The translations under genes were made by a program, and so were the position numbers. A DNA stretch of 64,000 nucleotides from Protopterus annectens (Eukaryota; Chordata; Ceratodontiformes; Protopteridae), in the NCBI RefSeq assembly GCF_019279795.1, contig NC_056726.1, positions 1,019,283,469 through 1,019,347,468 of the forward strand, written 5' to 3'. Shown piece by piece: positions 1 to 11,988 of this stretch; within the stretch, counting starts at the first letter, position 1, and every line of letters begins with the position of its first letter. The notes below the pieces were generated by a model. The model was not told where the DNA came from and did no database searches. It was given only the letters and a program-made list of their open reading frames with translations.

Positions 1-730
1 CCTTTCCTTCTAGTTCTGTCAGCCTTCGAGAATATTTTTGTCACACTTCCTGATTTGTGCACAGTCTTCATCAATCTGTTTGGAATCACTAGAAAAGGTC
101 TCAAACTTACTCTCCCAGCTACAGTTCAAGATAAACTTTCTAAAAGCATGACTGACACCCACAAAAAGACATATCTTTATTGGGTGCTTAATTGACTCCA
201 ACAGGAGAATGGCCTTTCTGCTCAAAGACAAGGTCGTGTTAAATCAGATGGTGTTTCTGGAATTCTACAAGAGGAATGTTGCCTCAGTGAGAGAATTTCT
301 AAACATTCTTGGACTGATGGCTTCCATGATTATCTTTAAATCAGTGGCCTCTCTTCACATGAAAAAAATTCAGTGCATATCTGAAATTGTTGGATCCATC
401 AAGTCCACTCCCTGAAATTGTACTTGCCGGTGCTGCATTTGATAAGACAAGAACTACAGTGGTGGAGAGAACAGTTGAGTATTAGTCCAGGGCTTCCTTT
501 CCCCCCTCTAATGCCAGTACAATCTGTCCAGACAGATTTATCCAATTTAGGCTGGAGAGCTGTGTCAATAGAGATGCAAATCCAAGCCACTTGGAGGCCC
601 AGTGATACATGGAAACACATCAGGATCAAGCAGACAGTGGAGGGGAATCATGCCTTAAAAGTCCTTAAGCATTTTTGGACTCCAGTTCCTCTTTTGGTGG
701 TTACAAACAACACCATACTGAAAACTTGAT
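1..730 (+). mobile_element. DIRS-type retrotransposon fossil, RT end and RNase H start
   Basis: Conceptual translation on the plus strand resembles the C-terminal part of a DIRS/Ngaro reverse transcriptase followed by the start of RNase H. Around 290-400 there is a segment of the form LNILGLMAS, typical of the region after the RT palm. Around 440-600 there is a WW pair, then PPLMPVQSVQTD and a GW pair, which is the first RNase H aspartate block of DIRS elements. DIRS elements are YR retrotransposons that integrate through a tyrosine recombinase. The fragment is broken (several breaks) and lacks its 5' part. A second RNase H piece begins at 3427, so this could be one disrupted element or two neighbouring ones. 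Confidence 0.6.
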
Positions 731-1229
731 AGTTGAATGGGAAATTACAAGTTTACTTCCAGTCTGGCCCTTGTGTCTTTGATGGACAGAGGTGAGCTGT
801 AAGTAAAGTAATCCCCAACTTACAGCCCCCTATAACCTTTAACTACCACCTTACTAAAATAACTCTCCATATAGGTGTTCAAGCAACTGAGGGGGGTGTC
901 CATACCTTCATGAAGAATTACAAACTGGATGCTGTTTCAGTATCCAGAGAGGGTATTACAAGGACGATTCTCCAGGGGATCATGCACCCTTATTCTTCCT
1001 ATTCCCAGGTTGGGTATTTTTTCAGAATCTACCTATATACAATTAAGGCAGTGTGTTTGTTGAGCATAGTACAGTTTAATATCTTCTACCTACCTGTAAC
1101 ATTATTTATTAGTTATTTAATGACATTTGATTACCGGGAAAGTACAACTGGGTAGAAGCCCATTTTCAGTAGAGGCCCAGGGAGAAAAGCTCCAAATTAT
1201 TACAAACCATTTTAAGAACAATAATTATA
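731..1229. other. Unassigned spacer with a small ORF
   Basis: No known domain seen. A plus-strand open frame of 81 codons lies at 910-1155 and follows an acceptor-like 'tccatatag', but it has no recognisable family and no donor I trust. It may be decayed DIRS sequence. Confidence 0.3.
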
Positions 1230-1230
1230 T

Positions 1231-1633
1231 GGTTTACTATCAAAATGTTGAAATTCATTTGGTCTAATGTTCATATGATCAACCCCTATGGTCGACACAT
1301 GAATATCAAGTAGTTCATTTGGTCGACAGGAAGTGCATGCAAATACCTGTCGAGATTATGTTGCAAACAGGGCAAGGATTTTCCCTTGTCTGCACTGTTG
1401 TGCAATCTCGGAGTTGTAATATATAAGTAGCAGGGGTGTGGGGGGGCACAGCCCCCCTTGAGGGGGGTGCAGGGGGGAGCAACCCTCCTGCAAAAACAGT
1501 AGTGTTAGTTTGCAGGTGTTTTTCGACCATTTAAATTTAGACATTTTTTTTTCAGTATTGTGAACATTCGGTGTAATGACTTTCGACGTTATGAACGTCA
1601 ACCATGTGAATTTCAACATTTTGATAGTAAACC
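1231..1633. mobile_element. MITE, 8-bp target duplication
   Basis: The ends are exact inverted repeats of 27 bp (1231-1257 and 1607-1633), starting GGTTTACTATCAAAATG. The flanks are TAATTATA at 1222-1229 and at 1634-1641, an 8-bp target-site duplication as in hAT-like elements (one extra T sits at 1230). The similarity of the arms continues inward in degenerate form, with GGTCGA motifs. The middle (1356-1480) holds a core shared with the elements at 21.4 and 51.3 kb: a TGCACTGTTGTGCAATCT block, a TATATAAG stretch and a G-rich hairpin (GGGGGGC at 1441-1447 pairing with GCCCCCC at 1451-1457). No transposase is encoded, so it would be moved in trans. Confidence 0.8.
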
Positions 1634-1641
1634 TAATTATA

Positions 1642-3426
<1,785 letters not shown>

Positions 3427-4290
3427 TCCCTGAATCATCTGTGGCCAGCGGACCTCTTCAACTGTTTACAGACAAAACCACAGTGATGCAGTACATAAAC
3501 AGGCAAAGAAGAACCATATACTAGCCATGTTAGCATGGGATACAGCTTTACAACACAGTCTCACTCTACAGGTATTGTTCATTCCATTCGAGCAAAACGG
3601 TGTGGCAGACAAGGCAGATCCTCACGAATCACAACTGAATCAGGAGTTCTTCCAAGATTTGATGCATTTACTGGGAATTCCTCAGTTAGACCTTTTTGCC
3701 TTCGGTCTAAAAAATCAACAGGCAAAATTCAGTTCCAGGACTCCATGCAAGAAGGTCTAGAAAACAGATTACTTTTTCTTTCCATTGACAGAAATATTCT
3801 TGTATACTTTTCCATCCATCATTCCCAGTGATATCCAGGATGCTTCTAAAGATTCAACAGATGTATACAGACAATGGAAACTTTTGTTCTGACACTGAAG
3901 AAAGATAACCATACCTGAAAGCTTTGTGAATACTATGGAATACTAAAAGCTTCTACTTCATTGAGCATTTCCATTGTCTGTATACATCTGTTGGATTTGT
4001 TCTGTGGATTTTGCAGACCTGGTTTAACCTTCGTGTTGGACTTTTTTCCTGTTATTGCTTCTAAAGCTTCAAAAGGGCTCCCCAAAGACCATTGTGATAA
4101 CTCCCTTCTACATTAAACAACAGTGGTTTTCCCTTCTTTTGGCAGTGACCAGTGGAAATTACCACAAGCTTCCTCACAGACTAGATTTACTAATGCAAAA
4201 TCAGGAGTATTTGATAAATCCCAGCCACAAACTACTGCAAGTGGCTGCCTGGATGATAGGACTTTAAAACCTTTTAGGGCACCTGTTTTC
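3427..4290 (+). mobile_element. DIRS-type fossil, RNase H and following linker
   Basis: Plus-strand translation shows RNase H blocks of the DIRS type: MQYINRQ, then FIPFEQNGVADKAD (the AD of the last RNase H block), then a LDLFAFGLKNQQAKFSSR segment. At 4080-4260 comes the segment ITPFYIKQQWFSLLL, which in DIRS elements lies between RNase H and the tyrosine recombinase. Recombinase parts follow at 7009-7171 and 10324-10628, beyond two CR1 insertions. The piece is broken in several places and must be older than the CR1 copies that cut it. Confidence 0.7.
3855..3993. repeat. 26-bp perfect inverted repeat inside the DIRS fossil
   Basis: CAACAGATGTATACAGACAA plus 6 more bases at 3855-3880 is repeated in reverse complement at 3968-3993, with an 87-bp loop. 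The direct repeat 'tgcttctaaag.ttcaa' at about 3841 and 4055 brackets the structure. Confidence 0.85.
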
Positions 4291-4424
4291 TAAGGCCATG
4301 TAGTAGGTATTAATAAAGGCAAGATAGCATGCCAACACAAGAATCAACACCCATTCAGGGCTAGTGTATCTCTGGTTTTATAGTATGTCTGTGAGTTACT
4401 ATCCTGTGGCATGTCTTACTCATA

Positions 4425-7008
4425 TATGTCCCCAACCATGTCCCAAGACTTACACTCCACATTCCTAAGCACCCTGGAGAATATTAGGTTCCAGCCTAAC
4501 ACTCTCATACTGGGTGACTTCAACTACTCCTCCATTAGCTGAGAAAACTACCCATGTACCAATACACTTGCCCAATACTTTCTGGAATTAATTAATTCCA
4601 ATGCTCTGGACCAGCTCATTCTTACCCCAACTAGTAGTAACAACATCCTTGACCTGGTCATTACTAACATGGGCGACCATTGCTCTACACCAATAGTCAA
4701 CTCCCCCCTGGTTAGATCTGACCACAAACTAATCACCTTGGAAATCCACATCCCTCCCACCCCCCACCCACACAAAGGTAACCACCATGAAGAACTTTTC
4801 CAAAGCTAACATTGGGCTCCTAAAAACAGAGGTGGCTAACTTCATGGCATCCATGCAAATGGAGAATAGTTGCAAGACCGCCGAATCATACACCAATGCA
4901 CTGTATGAACACGTACACAAATGCATGGATCTCACCATACCCAATAGAACTAAGGCACTCTCCTCAAAAAAAAAAAGAAAGCCAATCTGGAGGACCCCTG
5001 CCATAAATAAACTCTACAACAGAAGGAGGAATCTGATGTGGAATAAGGCGAAGTCCCAAGACTGGAAAAACTCCTTTATCAGCCTCAACAAAACGTTGCA
5101 ATCCCTTATCAAATCCTCTAAAGCTAGCTATGAAAACAGAATTGCAGCAGATAGTAAAGACAACCACAAGGCCTTCTATAGTTATGTAAAGAATCTTCAC
5201 GACAATACCCAGATTTACTCTGAACTACTGCACAATGGTACATCCTATACTGAGCCAACAGATATTGCCAATATACTGGCCGACAGATTCAGTGCTAACT
5301 TTACCCCTCTCTCCCGCCTAAAGGACCAATCACAAAACCAGTAGATGGCCAAACACCCTGCATTACTGCTGCACAGGTTAAAACAACACTGTCCAAGGCC
5401 AAGAATACAGCTTCTGTGGGACCTGACAATATCCCTGGCTGTGTTCTACATGAACTACAGAGTGTACTGGCACCTCACCTGTGTGCTCTGTTCAATCATA
5501 GCCTCCCCTCAGGCTTTGTCCCTACCGAATGGTGCACTGCTACAGTTATCCCTCTCCACAAAGGAGGAGTGACTACAGACCCTGGGAATTATCGCCCAAT
5601 TAGCCTGATGAGTCTGAAATACAAAGCTATGGAACGCATCATCATTGACCTAATAAACAAGGATATAGGGAATCTCCAAACTCTGGATCCTACACAGTTT
5701 GGTTTTGTGAAGGGTAGATCATGCCTGCTCAACTTGGTTGACTTCTTTGAGTCAGTCACCAGAGCTGTTGATGAAGGCAAGGTGGTTCATACAGCCTACC
5801 TTGATCTGGCCAAGGCCTTTGATACCATTCTCCACTCAGGAATCATAGAAAACCTCACTAAGCTAGGCATCAACCTCTATATCACTAGGTGAGTTGCAAA
5901 CTGGCTCACAGGTAGAACCCACAGTGTGAAATTAGCTGACTCCAAGTCAGACTGCCGACCAGTAATGAGTGGAGTCCCACAGGGTTCGGTCCTGGGTCCT
6001 CTCCTATTTGGTATCTACTTCTCTGAAGTCCAGGCCAACACAAAGGGACCCTGGCTGACAAAGTTTGCAGATGATTGCAAGTTGGGAGCTATTAACTCCC
6101 CAAGCAATGTTGACATCCTACAGAAAGACCTCAATGACACCAGTGACTGGTGTCAGAACCATGGCCTTAAGCTCAATGCCAAAAAATGTGTTGTCATCCA
6201 CCTTGGGAAAAATCTGGTTCCCTTGAATTACTACACTGATGATAGTCCACTGAATGCAGAAGGAGTTATAAGAGATCTGGGAACACAGGTTGACAGCAAC
6301 CTCTCTTTTGACTACGACATTGCCACTGTGGTTAGAAAGTCCTTCTATGTGGCAAATCTCATTACTAAGGGTTTTGCATCCAGGAAGATAGAGGTCATTG
6401 TCTCCCTCTACTCTTCCCTCATTAGGCCAATCATTGAGTACAATGCCCCATTTGGCATGTACCTCACTAGACACCTGCAACAACTGGAAAGGCTGCAAAA
6501 GTACCTCACAAAGAGGATCTTAGGCCTTAACACTTGTCCTATATGGACAGACTCAAAAAACTCCAACTATTGTCTGTCTCATATCGCCAACTTAGAGGCA
6601 ATCTCTGCTTGACTTACAAAGCCATGTCTGACCCAGCTCTGTTAGAAATGCTACATCTAAAGCAATCACAATCCCTCCACACCACATACTCCAGAGACCT
6701 CAACCTCATTACCACAATCAACAGAACATGCTGGAGGGGCAAGTTCATAACCCAGAGACTGCCCATGCTATGGAAGAGACTTCCCATACATGTCAAGCAG
6801 AGCACCTCACTGGCCCTCTTCAAGAGAAATCTTGATGAGTGGATGGGAAATAGAAAATTCACCCTGGGGATCACTCCATTGGCTCTACTCAACAGAGGTA
6901 CTAGGAACTAAGGTCGTATAGCACAATGCCAGGGTAATCCTATGGGCTAGGCTTGTAAAGGCATCATGGTCATTAGCCTAGTATACACCTATGAACCTAT
7001 GACCCTAT
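4425..7008 (+). mobile_element. CR1 LINE copy a, 5'-truncated
   Basis: This copy starts inside the endonuclease domain and runs to the 3' tail. The end reads GGGCTAGGCTTGTAAAGGC, then TAGCCTAGTATA and the 8-bp tail repeat ATGAACCT. It is inserted in the DIRS fossil: recombinase-like sequence resumes right after 7008. Conserved order: the endonuclease GDFNY segment (about 4515), its SDHK segment (about 4715), RT blocks, and the post-RT thumb. It carries several frame breaks and stops and is not active. Confidence 0.92.
4440..6911 (+). pseudogene. CR1 ORF2 (endonuclease C-part and reverse transcriptase), broken
   Basis: This is the LINE replicase: an apurinic-like endonuclease nicks the target and the RT copies the element RNA onto it. 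Visible parts are the endonuclease end at 4440-4760 (ILGDFNYS, LVITNMGD, RSDHKLITLEIH) and the linker to RT at 4787-5344. The RT fingers lie at 5416-5892 (GPDNIPGCVLHEL, HKGGVTTDPGNYRPISL, AYLDLAKAFDTI). The palm lies at 5926-6612 with SGVPQGSVLGPLLFGIYF and the catalytic FADD at 6064-6075. The C-terminus is at 6534-6911. There is a stop in the GDFN-flanking part (about 4541), a stop at about 5890 and frame changes near 4785, 5345-5415 and 6535-6600. The catalytic residues survive but the frame does not. Confidence 0.9.
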
Positions 7009-7171
7009 CAGGGTTTATTCATCAGCCATTTTTGAATTTCTGCTAGTGAATCCCCCTCTTTCAATGTAGTCTCACATGAAATTTTTTTTGAAAAGGGTTT
7101 TATATTAGAAACCACCCAAAAAAAAACAGTGGCTTCTCCATGAGATCTTAATTTTGTGTTAGCGAAGCTAA
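7009..7171 (+). mobile_element. DIRS-type fossil, start of tyrosine recombinase region
   Basis: A short island between two CR1 insertions. It contains a segment like PWDLNFVLAKL (about 7137-7170), which corresponds to the W-L-VL helix near the N-terminus of DIRS tyrosine recombinases. It belongs with the pieces at 3427-4290 and 10324-10628. Broken. Confidence 0.5.
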
Positions 7172-7203
7172 CATTCATAGGTTCATAGGTTCATAGGTAG
7201 GTA

Positions 7204-10203
7204 CTAGGCTATCTGCCCGAGGGCATTTATAAACCTAGCCAGGGTGTGTTGGCTTTCGCCGCCCCATTGATTAATTAACTGAGCCTCTGTCAAGCAGAGC
7301 CAATGAAGTGATCCCAGGGGTGTATTTTCTGTTACCCATCTACTCGTCAAGGTTTCTCTTGAAGAGTGTGGGGGGCTCTGCCTAATGTAGTTAGGAATTT
7401 TGTTCCAAAGCATGGGGAGTCTCTATGACAGGAATCTATCCCTCCAGCATGTTCAATTTATTGTTGTGATGAGGTTTAGCTCACTAGAGCGCGTGACTCA
7501 TAGTGACTTGGATTGCTTTAGGTGGAGCATGTCCATCAATTCTGACTTGGACATGACTTTGTAAGTCAGGCAGAGATCACCTCTGAGTAAGCGATATGCC
7601 ACTGAATACAGCCAGAGTTTTTTCAGTCGGGCTGCATAGGACATATGTTTGAGGCCAGTAATCCTCTTGGTGAGGTGCTTTTGTGGTCTTTCAAGCTGTT
7701 GGAAATGTCTTGTGAGGTACATCCCAAATGGGGCATTGTACTCTATGATGGGTCTGATGAGTTACGAGTAGAGAGGCACTATAACCTCTTTATTTCTAGA
7801 TGTGAACCCCTTAGTAATTAGATGGGCCACATAGAAGGATTTCCTAACTACTTTGGCAATACGATTGCCAAAGGAGAAATTACTATCTACCTGGGTCCCC
7901 AGATCTCTTATTACCTCTTCTGTATTAAGGGGCTGCCACCTATGTGGTAATTCGTGGGTGTTTTGTTTTTCCCAAACAGGATGACTATGCATTTTTTGGC
8001 ATTTAGCTTGAGGCCATGACTTTGACACCAGGTGTCTGTCTCAGTAAGGCCTTTTTGGAGGATGTCCGTGTCAGCAGGAGAGTCAATTATGGCTCCCAGT
8101 TTGCAGTCGTCAGCAAACTTGGTTAGCCATATTCCTCCTGTGTTTGCCTGTACTTCTGAGAAATATATACCAAACAGTAAGGGTCCCCGAACCGAGCCTT
8201 GTGGGACACCACTTGTGACTGGTTTAGAGTCAGACATGGAGCCCGCTATTTTTACCATGTGAGTTCTGTCTGTAAGCTAGTTGGCAACCCATCTTGTGAT
8301 GTAGGGGTTTATGTTCAGGCTGGTGAGTTTTTCTATAATACCTGAGTGAGGAATGGTGTTGAACGCCTTGGCGAGATCAAGGTAGGCTGTGTGAACCACC
8401 TTTCCCTCATCTATGGCCTTGGTAATTGTCTCAAAGAAGTCAACCAGGTTTAGTAGGCATGATCTGCCCTTAACAAAGCTGAACTGGGTCAGGTCAAGTG
8501 TTTGGAGGTTCCCAATGTCTTTGTTAATGAGTTCCATGATGATGCACTCCATAGCCTTGCAGACCAGGCTAGTCAGGCTTATGGGGCGATAGTTACCAGG
8601 GTCAGTTGTGGCCCCTCCTTTGTGGAGTGGAATAACCATTGCTGTGTGCCATTCTATGGGCATGTAGCCTGTGGAGAGGCTGAGGTTGAACAGCGTGTTT
8701 AGGTGGGGGGTTAGTTCGTTCTGTAGTTCGTGCAAGACGCAGCCTGGGACACCATCTGGCCCCATTGATGCTGTGTTTTTGGCTTTTGAAAGAGCTGTTT
8801 TCACCTGTGCTTCTGTGATTTCTGGGACACTACACTTTTCCGTATTGTTGTGGGCCCTTTTGAAGGTGAGAGGGAGGTGAAGTTTGTACTGAATCTATCT
8901 GCCAGTATGTTGGCAATATCAGTAGGTTCAGTATATTTTGTGCTATTTTGCACTATCTCAGAGCATATCTGCGAGTTGCCACTTAGATTCTTGACATAGC
9001 TAAAGAAGGCTTTGTGGTTATCTTTCGAATCCTTGGCTATTTTTCTTTAGCCTTGGATGATTTTATGAGGGACCTTAGTTTCTTACTGATACCGACCAGG
9101 GATGTCTTTCCTTCTTGGGATTTGCTTTTTTTCTGAACTAGTTTCCTCCTTTTGTTGTATAACCTGTTTATGGCAGGGGTCCACCAGACTGGTTTCCTTT
9201 TCTTAGGGGAGTGAGTCTTGGTTTTGCTAGGGATGGCATGATCCATGCTTCCTTGTAGGTGCTCACAGAGTGCAATTGAAAAGGATTCTGCATCTTGGGC
9301 AGTGTTATCCTTTAGCGTGGGGGCTGTGAAACTTACCACCTCTGCCTTAAGTAAGGTGAAGTTTGCTTTAGAAAAGTTTTTCACTGTGGTTTCCTTGGTT
9401 GGGGGTGGTGGTGGGGTGTGGATATCCAGGGTGATTAGTTTATGGTCTGATCTAACCAGCGACGGGCTGACCTTCGGTACGGAGCACCTGTCGACCATGT
9501 TGGTGATGACCAGGTCCAATATGTTGTGGTCTCTGGTAGGGGACTTTACCAGCTGATCCAGGGCATTTGAGTTGATAAATTCCATGAAGCGCTGAGCCTG
9601 GGCGTTTGTACTTAAGTAGTTTTCCCAGTTAATGGTAGGGTAATTGAAATCTCCCAAGACCAGGGTGTTCAGTAGGACCTTCATGTTTTCCAGCATCTCC
9701 AGAAAGGCGGAGTGGTGGTCCTGGGTCATGGAGGGTGATTTGTAGCAGGCCACAATTTGCATTGCAGATTTGCCCGATGTTAGTTGCACATGGATGATCT
9801 CAGAGGTATCATGCTACACCACTTACCTGGAGGTGTGGGTATCCTTGATGAATATGAATACATCCCCTCCTTTTGTGTTTCGGTCCATGTTCTGTGGCGG
9901 AAATGCGTGGTATGAGTTGTAGCCCAGTAGTGCTGGAGTGCTCTCTGGAGTCTTGAACCAGGTTTCAGTTACTGCACAGATGTCGACGTTCTCCATACTT
10001 AGGAGTGCTTCGAGCGCATGCATTTTGAGATTTAAACTCCTGGCGTTGAGTAGCATAATCCTCATTTTTTTACTTGTGCTGTTTACAGAGGTGGGTTTGA
10101 ATTTTGAGCATTGCCTAAAAAAGGCACTATGGGGGCAGCAAGAGCCTTGGCCAGTATTCGAAAGCCTAGGGGTGACAGGTGCAAGCCATCTCTTGTGAAG
10201 CAA
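7204..10203 (-). pseudogene. CR1 ORF2 (endonuclease and RT), broken
   Basis: The endonuclease runs over 10203-9300: MLLNARSLNLKMHALEALL, a TETWFK segment, LGDFNYPTINWENY, and RSDHKLITLDIH. The RT runs over 8804-7498: GPDGVPGCVLHELQ, HKGGATTDPGNYRPISL, AYLDLAKAFNTIPHSG (the D of AFDT is N here), SGVPQGSVRGPLLFGIYF, and the FADD catalytic box at about 8106-8117. The C-terminal part continues to 7204. Frame changes or stops occur near 9820-9790, 9037-8804, 8260-8277, 8028-7911, 7762-7722 and 7498-7413. The start MLHKRWLAP... inside the end of ORF1 is conserved in copy h (61983), which supports it as the true ORF2 start. Confidence 0.9.
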
Positions 10204-10323
10204 TGTGGCTTGTCGAGCATGTCATCCCAGGCTGATAGACACTGAATCCCCTTTGAATGACACCAGAAGCTTAGCCAATTGTGGAAATTGATAATTTTTT
10301 CTTTATACTGAGGTACCATTCTT
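10083..10323 (-). pseudogene. CR1 ORF1, C-terminal part of SGNH esterase-like domain
   Basis: The segment reads RMVPQYKEKIINFHNWL, then SAWDDMLD, then DGLHLSPLGFRILAKAL. The D-G-L-H motif is block V of SGNH hydrolases (catalytic Asp and His). ORF1 of CR1/L3 LINEs carries such an esterase domain. The N-terminal part with the catalytic serine is missing because the copy is 5'-truncated. The end of ORF1 overlaps the start of ORF2 (10203) by about 120 bp in another frame. Confidence 0.85.
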
Positions 10324-10628
10324 GGCACTCCATTTGAACGAGCTGTTCTGGCTGACTTGAAGTTTTTAACATAGAAAATAGTTTCATTGATTACCCTGAC
10401 CTCTGCAACAAGAGAATATGATTTGCAAGCTCTTGTAATGGGTCAACCTTATCTCATCCTTCAGAGAGATAATGTTTATTTGAGAAATAATCCTTCTTTT
10501 ATGCCTAAAGTGGTATCCGAGCATACCCTAAGCCTATCTAGCCATCTCCCTGCTTTCTTTCTAGAACCAAAAAATGAGGGAGAAAAGATATGTAATGCCT
10601 TGGATGTCCACAGATAACTTGGATACTA
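10324..10628 (+). mobile_element. DIRS-type fossil, tyrosine recombinase part
   Basis: Plus-strand translation gives LITLTSATREYDLQAL, which matches the TSA-R-ELQAL helix with the first catalytic arginine of DIRS tyrosine recombinases. It is followed by a SFMPKVVSEH and a LDVHR segment, the latter like the end of the same domain. Broken. The fragment stops at about 10628, where an L1/Tx1-like 3' end begins. Confidence 0.65.
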
Positions 10629-11537
10629 TCTTTTTTAACACCTTTATTAAATTATCACTTTGTACATAGACAAACATACATTTATATAAAATAAAACAAA
10701 ATCTGTTAACATGTTCCTAGGTACATGCACTATACATCACATATGTTCTTTTGTATAAATACTATTACTCCAATATTATATAAATTTCTCAGTTTCTGCC
10801 TTGCCTTAAACCGCGCTCCTCCACCAGAACATTATTTTGCATGTGTTCCCATAATTTCCATTTATTTATATGTAATTTGCTCATACCCTATTCTAAAGAT
10901 CTCACTTCCAGTTCTTTTATTTCTGTTACAATTTTCAGGACTTCAAATACAGTAGGTTTAGACATTTATTTTCATTCTCCAGTAATTGCTTTTTTGGCCA
11001 CCACCAGAATAAACTTAACTACTTCTAGGCAATTCAGATCCTGTGTCCCATCTCAAAAAAATTATTTTCTTAGTTACATCCATTTTCTCACATAATATTT
11101 CTGAGTACACTTTGGAGAATTTTAAAGTCTGACAACTCATTACATTCCCAAAACATATGTTTTCATTTACGTCTTTCTTCTGCATCACACGTCCAACCTT
11201 TGCCATCCAGTTAAGGAAAAGTTTTTGGAGTCTGCTTGGGGCATAAAAATAAATATGTAAACACTTCCAAGCAAAAATCCTAAATCTTCTAGACTTTGCT
11301 GCATTCTTGGAAGCCATACATATGTCTTCCCATTGTTACCTTATAAATTGCTTATTCAATGTCTCGTCTCTATCTTTTCTCACCTCCTCTGATTAATTCC
11401 TATAGTTACTGGGCAATATTTCATATGCCCTGTGATGCTGTCCCTACTCTTTCACCATTGGAACTCCTCTAGTAATTAGTATAATTACTCCCATTTTCCT
11501 TTGTCCCTGATGTTCTGTTGAATATACATTATGAAAT
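10629..11537 (-). mobile_element. L1/Tx1-like LINE relic, 3' end
   Basis: Minus strand. The last coding part at 11317-11015 shows a pattern like CFGNVMSCQTLKFSKVYSEIL, which resembles the C-terminal HxFW-C cysteine region of L1/Tx1 LINEs (hCFWeC...FW..v...L). A long AT-rich 3' part follows down to a tail with AATAAA-like sequence and short A/T runs at 10629-10660. It is 5'-truncated and decayed. The clade call rests on pattern only; similar 3' ends occur at 19.8 and 36.5 kb. Confidence 0.55.
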
Positions 11538-11606
11538 CTTTTTTTTTTTTTTTTTTACCAAATTCACATACTCATTTCATTCCAAATGTATCTCTGCAGC
11601 TTTGTA

Positions 11607-11988
11607 ATTTGCACTTTACAATTCTGTTCTCCTTTAGGCTTTTCCCAGTTAGGGGTCGCCACAGTGGAACAACAGTCCACAGAACGATTGGCAGTGGAGT
11701 TTTACAGTGCCAAGTTGCCAGCCGGGTGCTCAACCTTCCACAGAAGGCACACAAATGCACACACTCACACGTATGCCCAATTTAGAGTGACCAATCCACC
11801 AACAGCATGTCTTTGGGATGTGGGACAAAACTGGAGCACCAGAGGAAACCCACCTGACCACAGGGAGGCCATGCAGACTCCACACAGAAGACACCCCAAC
11901 TGAGAATCGAACCAGGGAACCTCTTGCTGTGAGGTGCCAATGCTAACCACTGCACCACCGTGGCCGCCCGGCATTTGCACTTTACGAT
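11607..11988 (-). mobile_element. tRNA-derived SINE with 16-bp target duplication and RTE-like tail
   Basis: Minus strand, body 11623-11972. The head has a box A-like TGGTGCAGTGGTTAGC and a box B-like GGTTCGATTCTC, spaced as in a tRNA promoter. The body has the widespread fish-type block CTGTGTGGAGTCTGCATG... CCAAAGACATGC. The 3' end reads TTCCACTGTGGCGACCCC, then TAACTGGGAAAAGCC, which matches the 3' end of the RTE-like LINE at 56.23 kb. Target-site duplication: ATTTGCACTTTACAAT at 11607-11622 and ATTTGCACTTTACGAT at 11973-11988, one mismatch. Confidence 0.88.

Larger units (their letters stand above)
7172..10323 (-). mobile_element. CR1 LINE copy b
   Basis: Minus strand. The 3' end is at 7172, where the plus strand reads ATTCATAGGTTCATAGG, the complement of the CR1 tail repeat. 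The 5' end is truncated inside ORF1 near 10323, where DIRS recombinase sequence resumes. It keeps the last third of ORF1 and all of ORF2 with about six or seven frame breaks. It lies tail-to-tail with copy a, only 163 bp apart. Confidence 0.92.

Noticed and set aside
890-1155. Host exon
   Set aside because: An acceptor-like site and an 81-codon frame exist, but there is no family match, no trusted donor, and the setting is DIRS debris.
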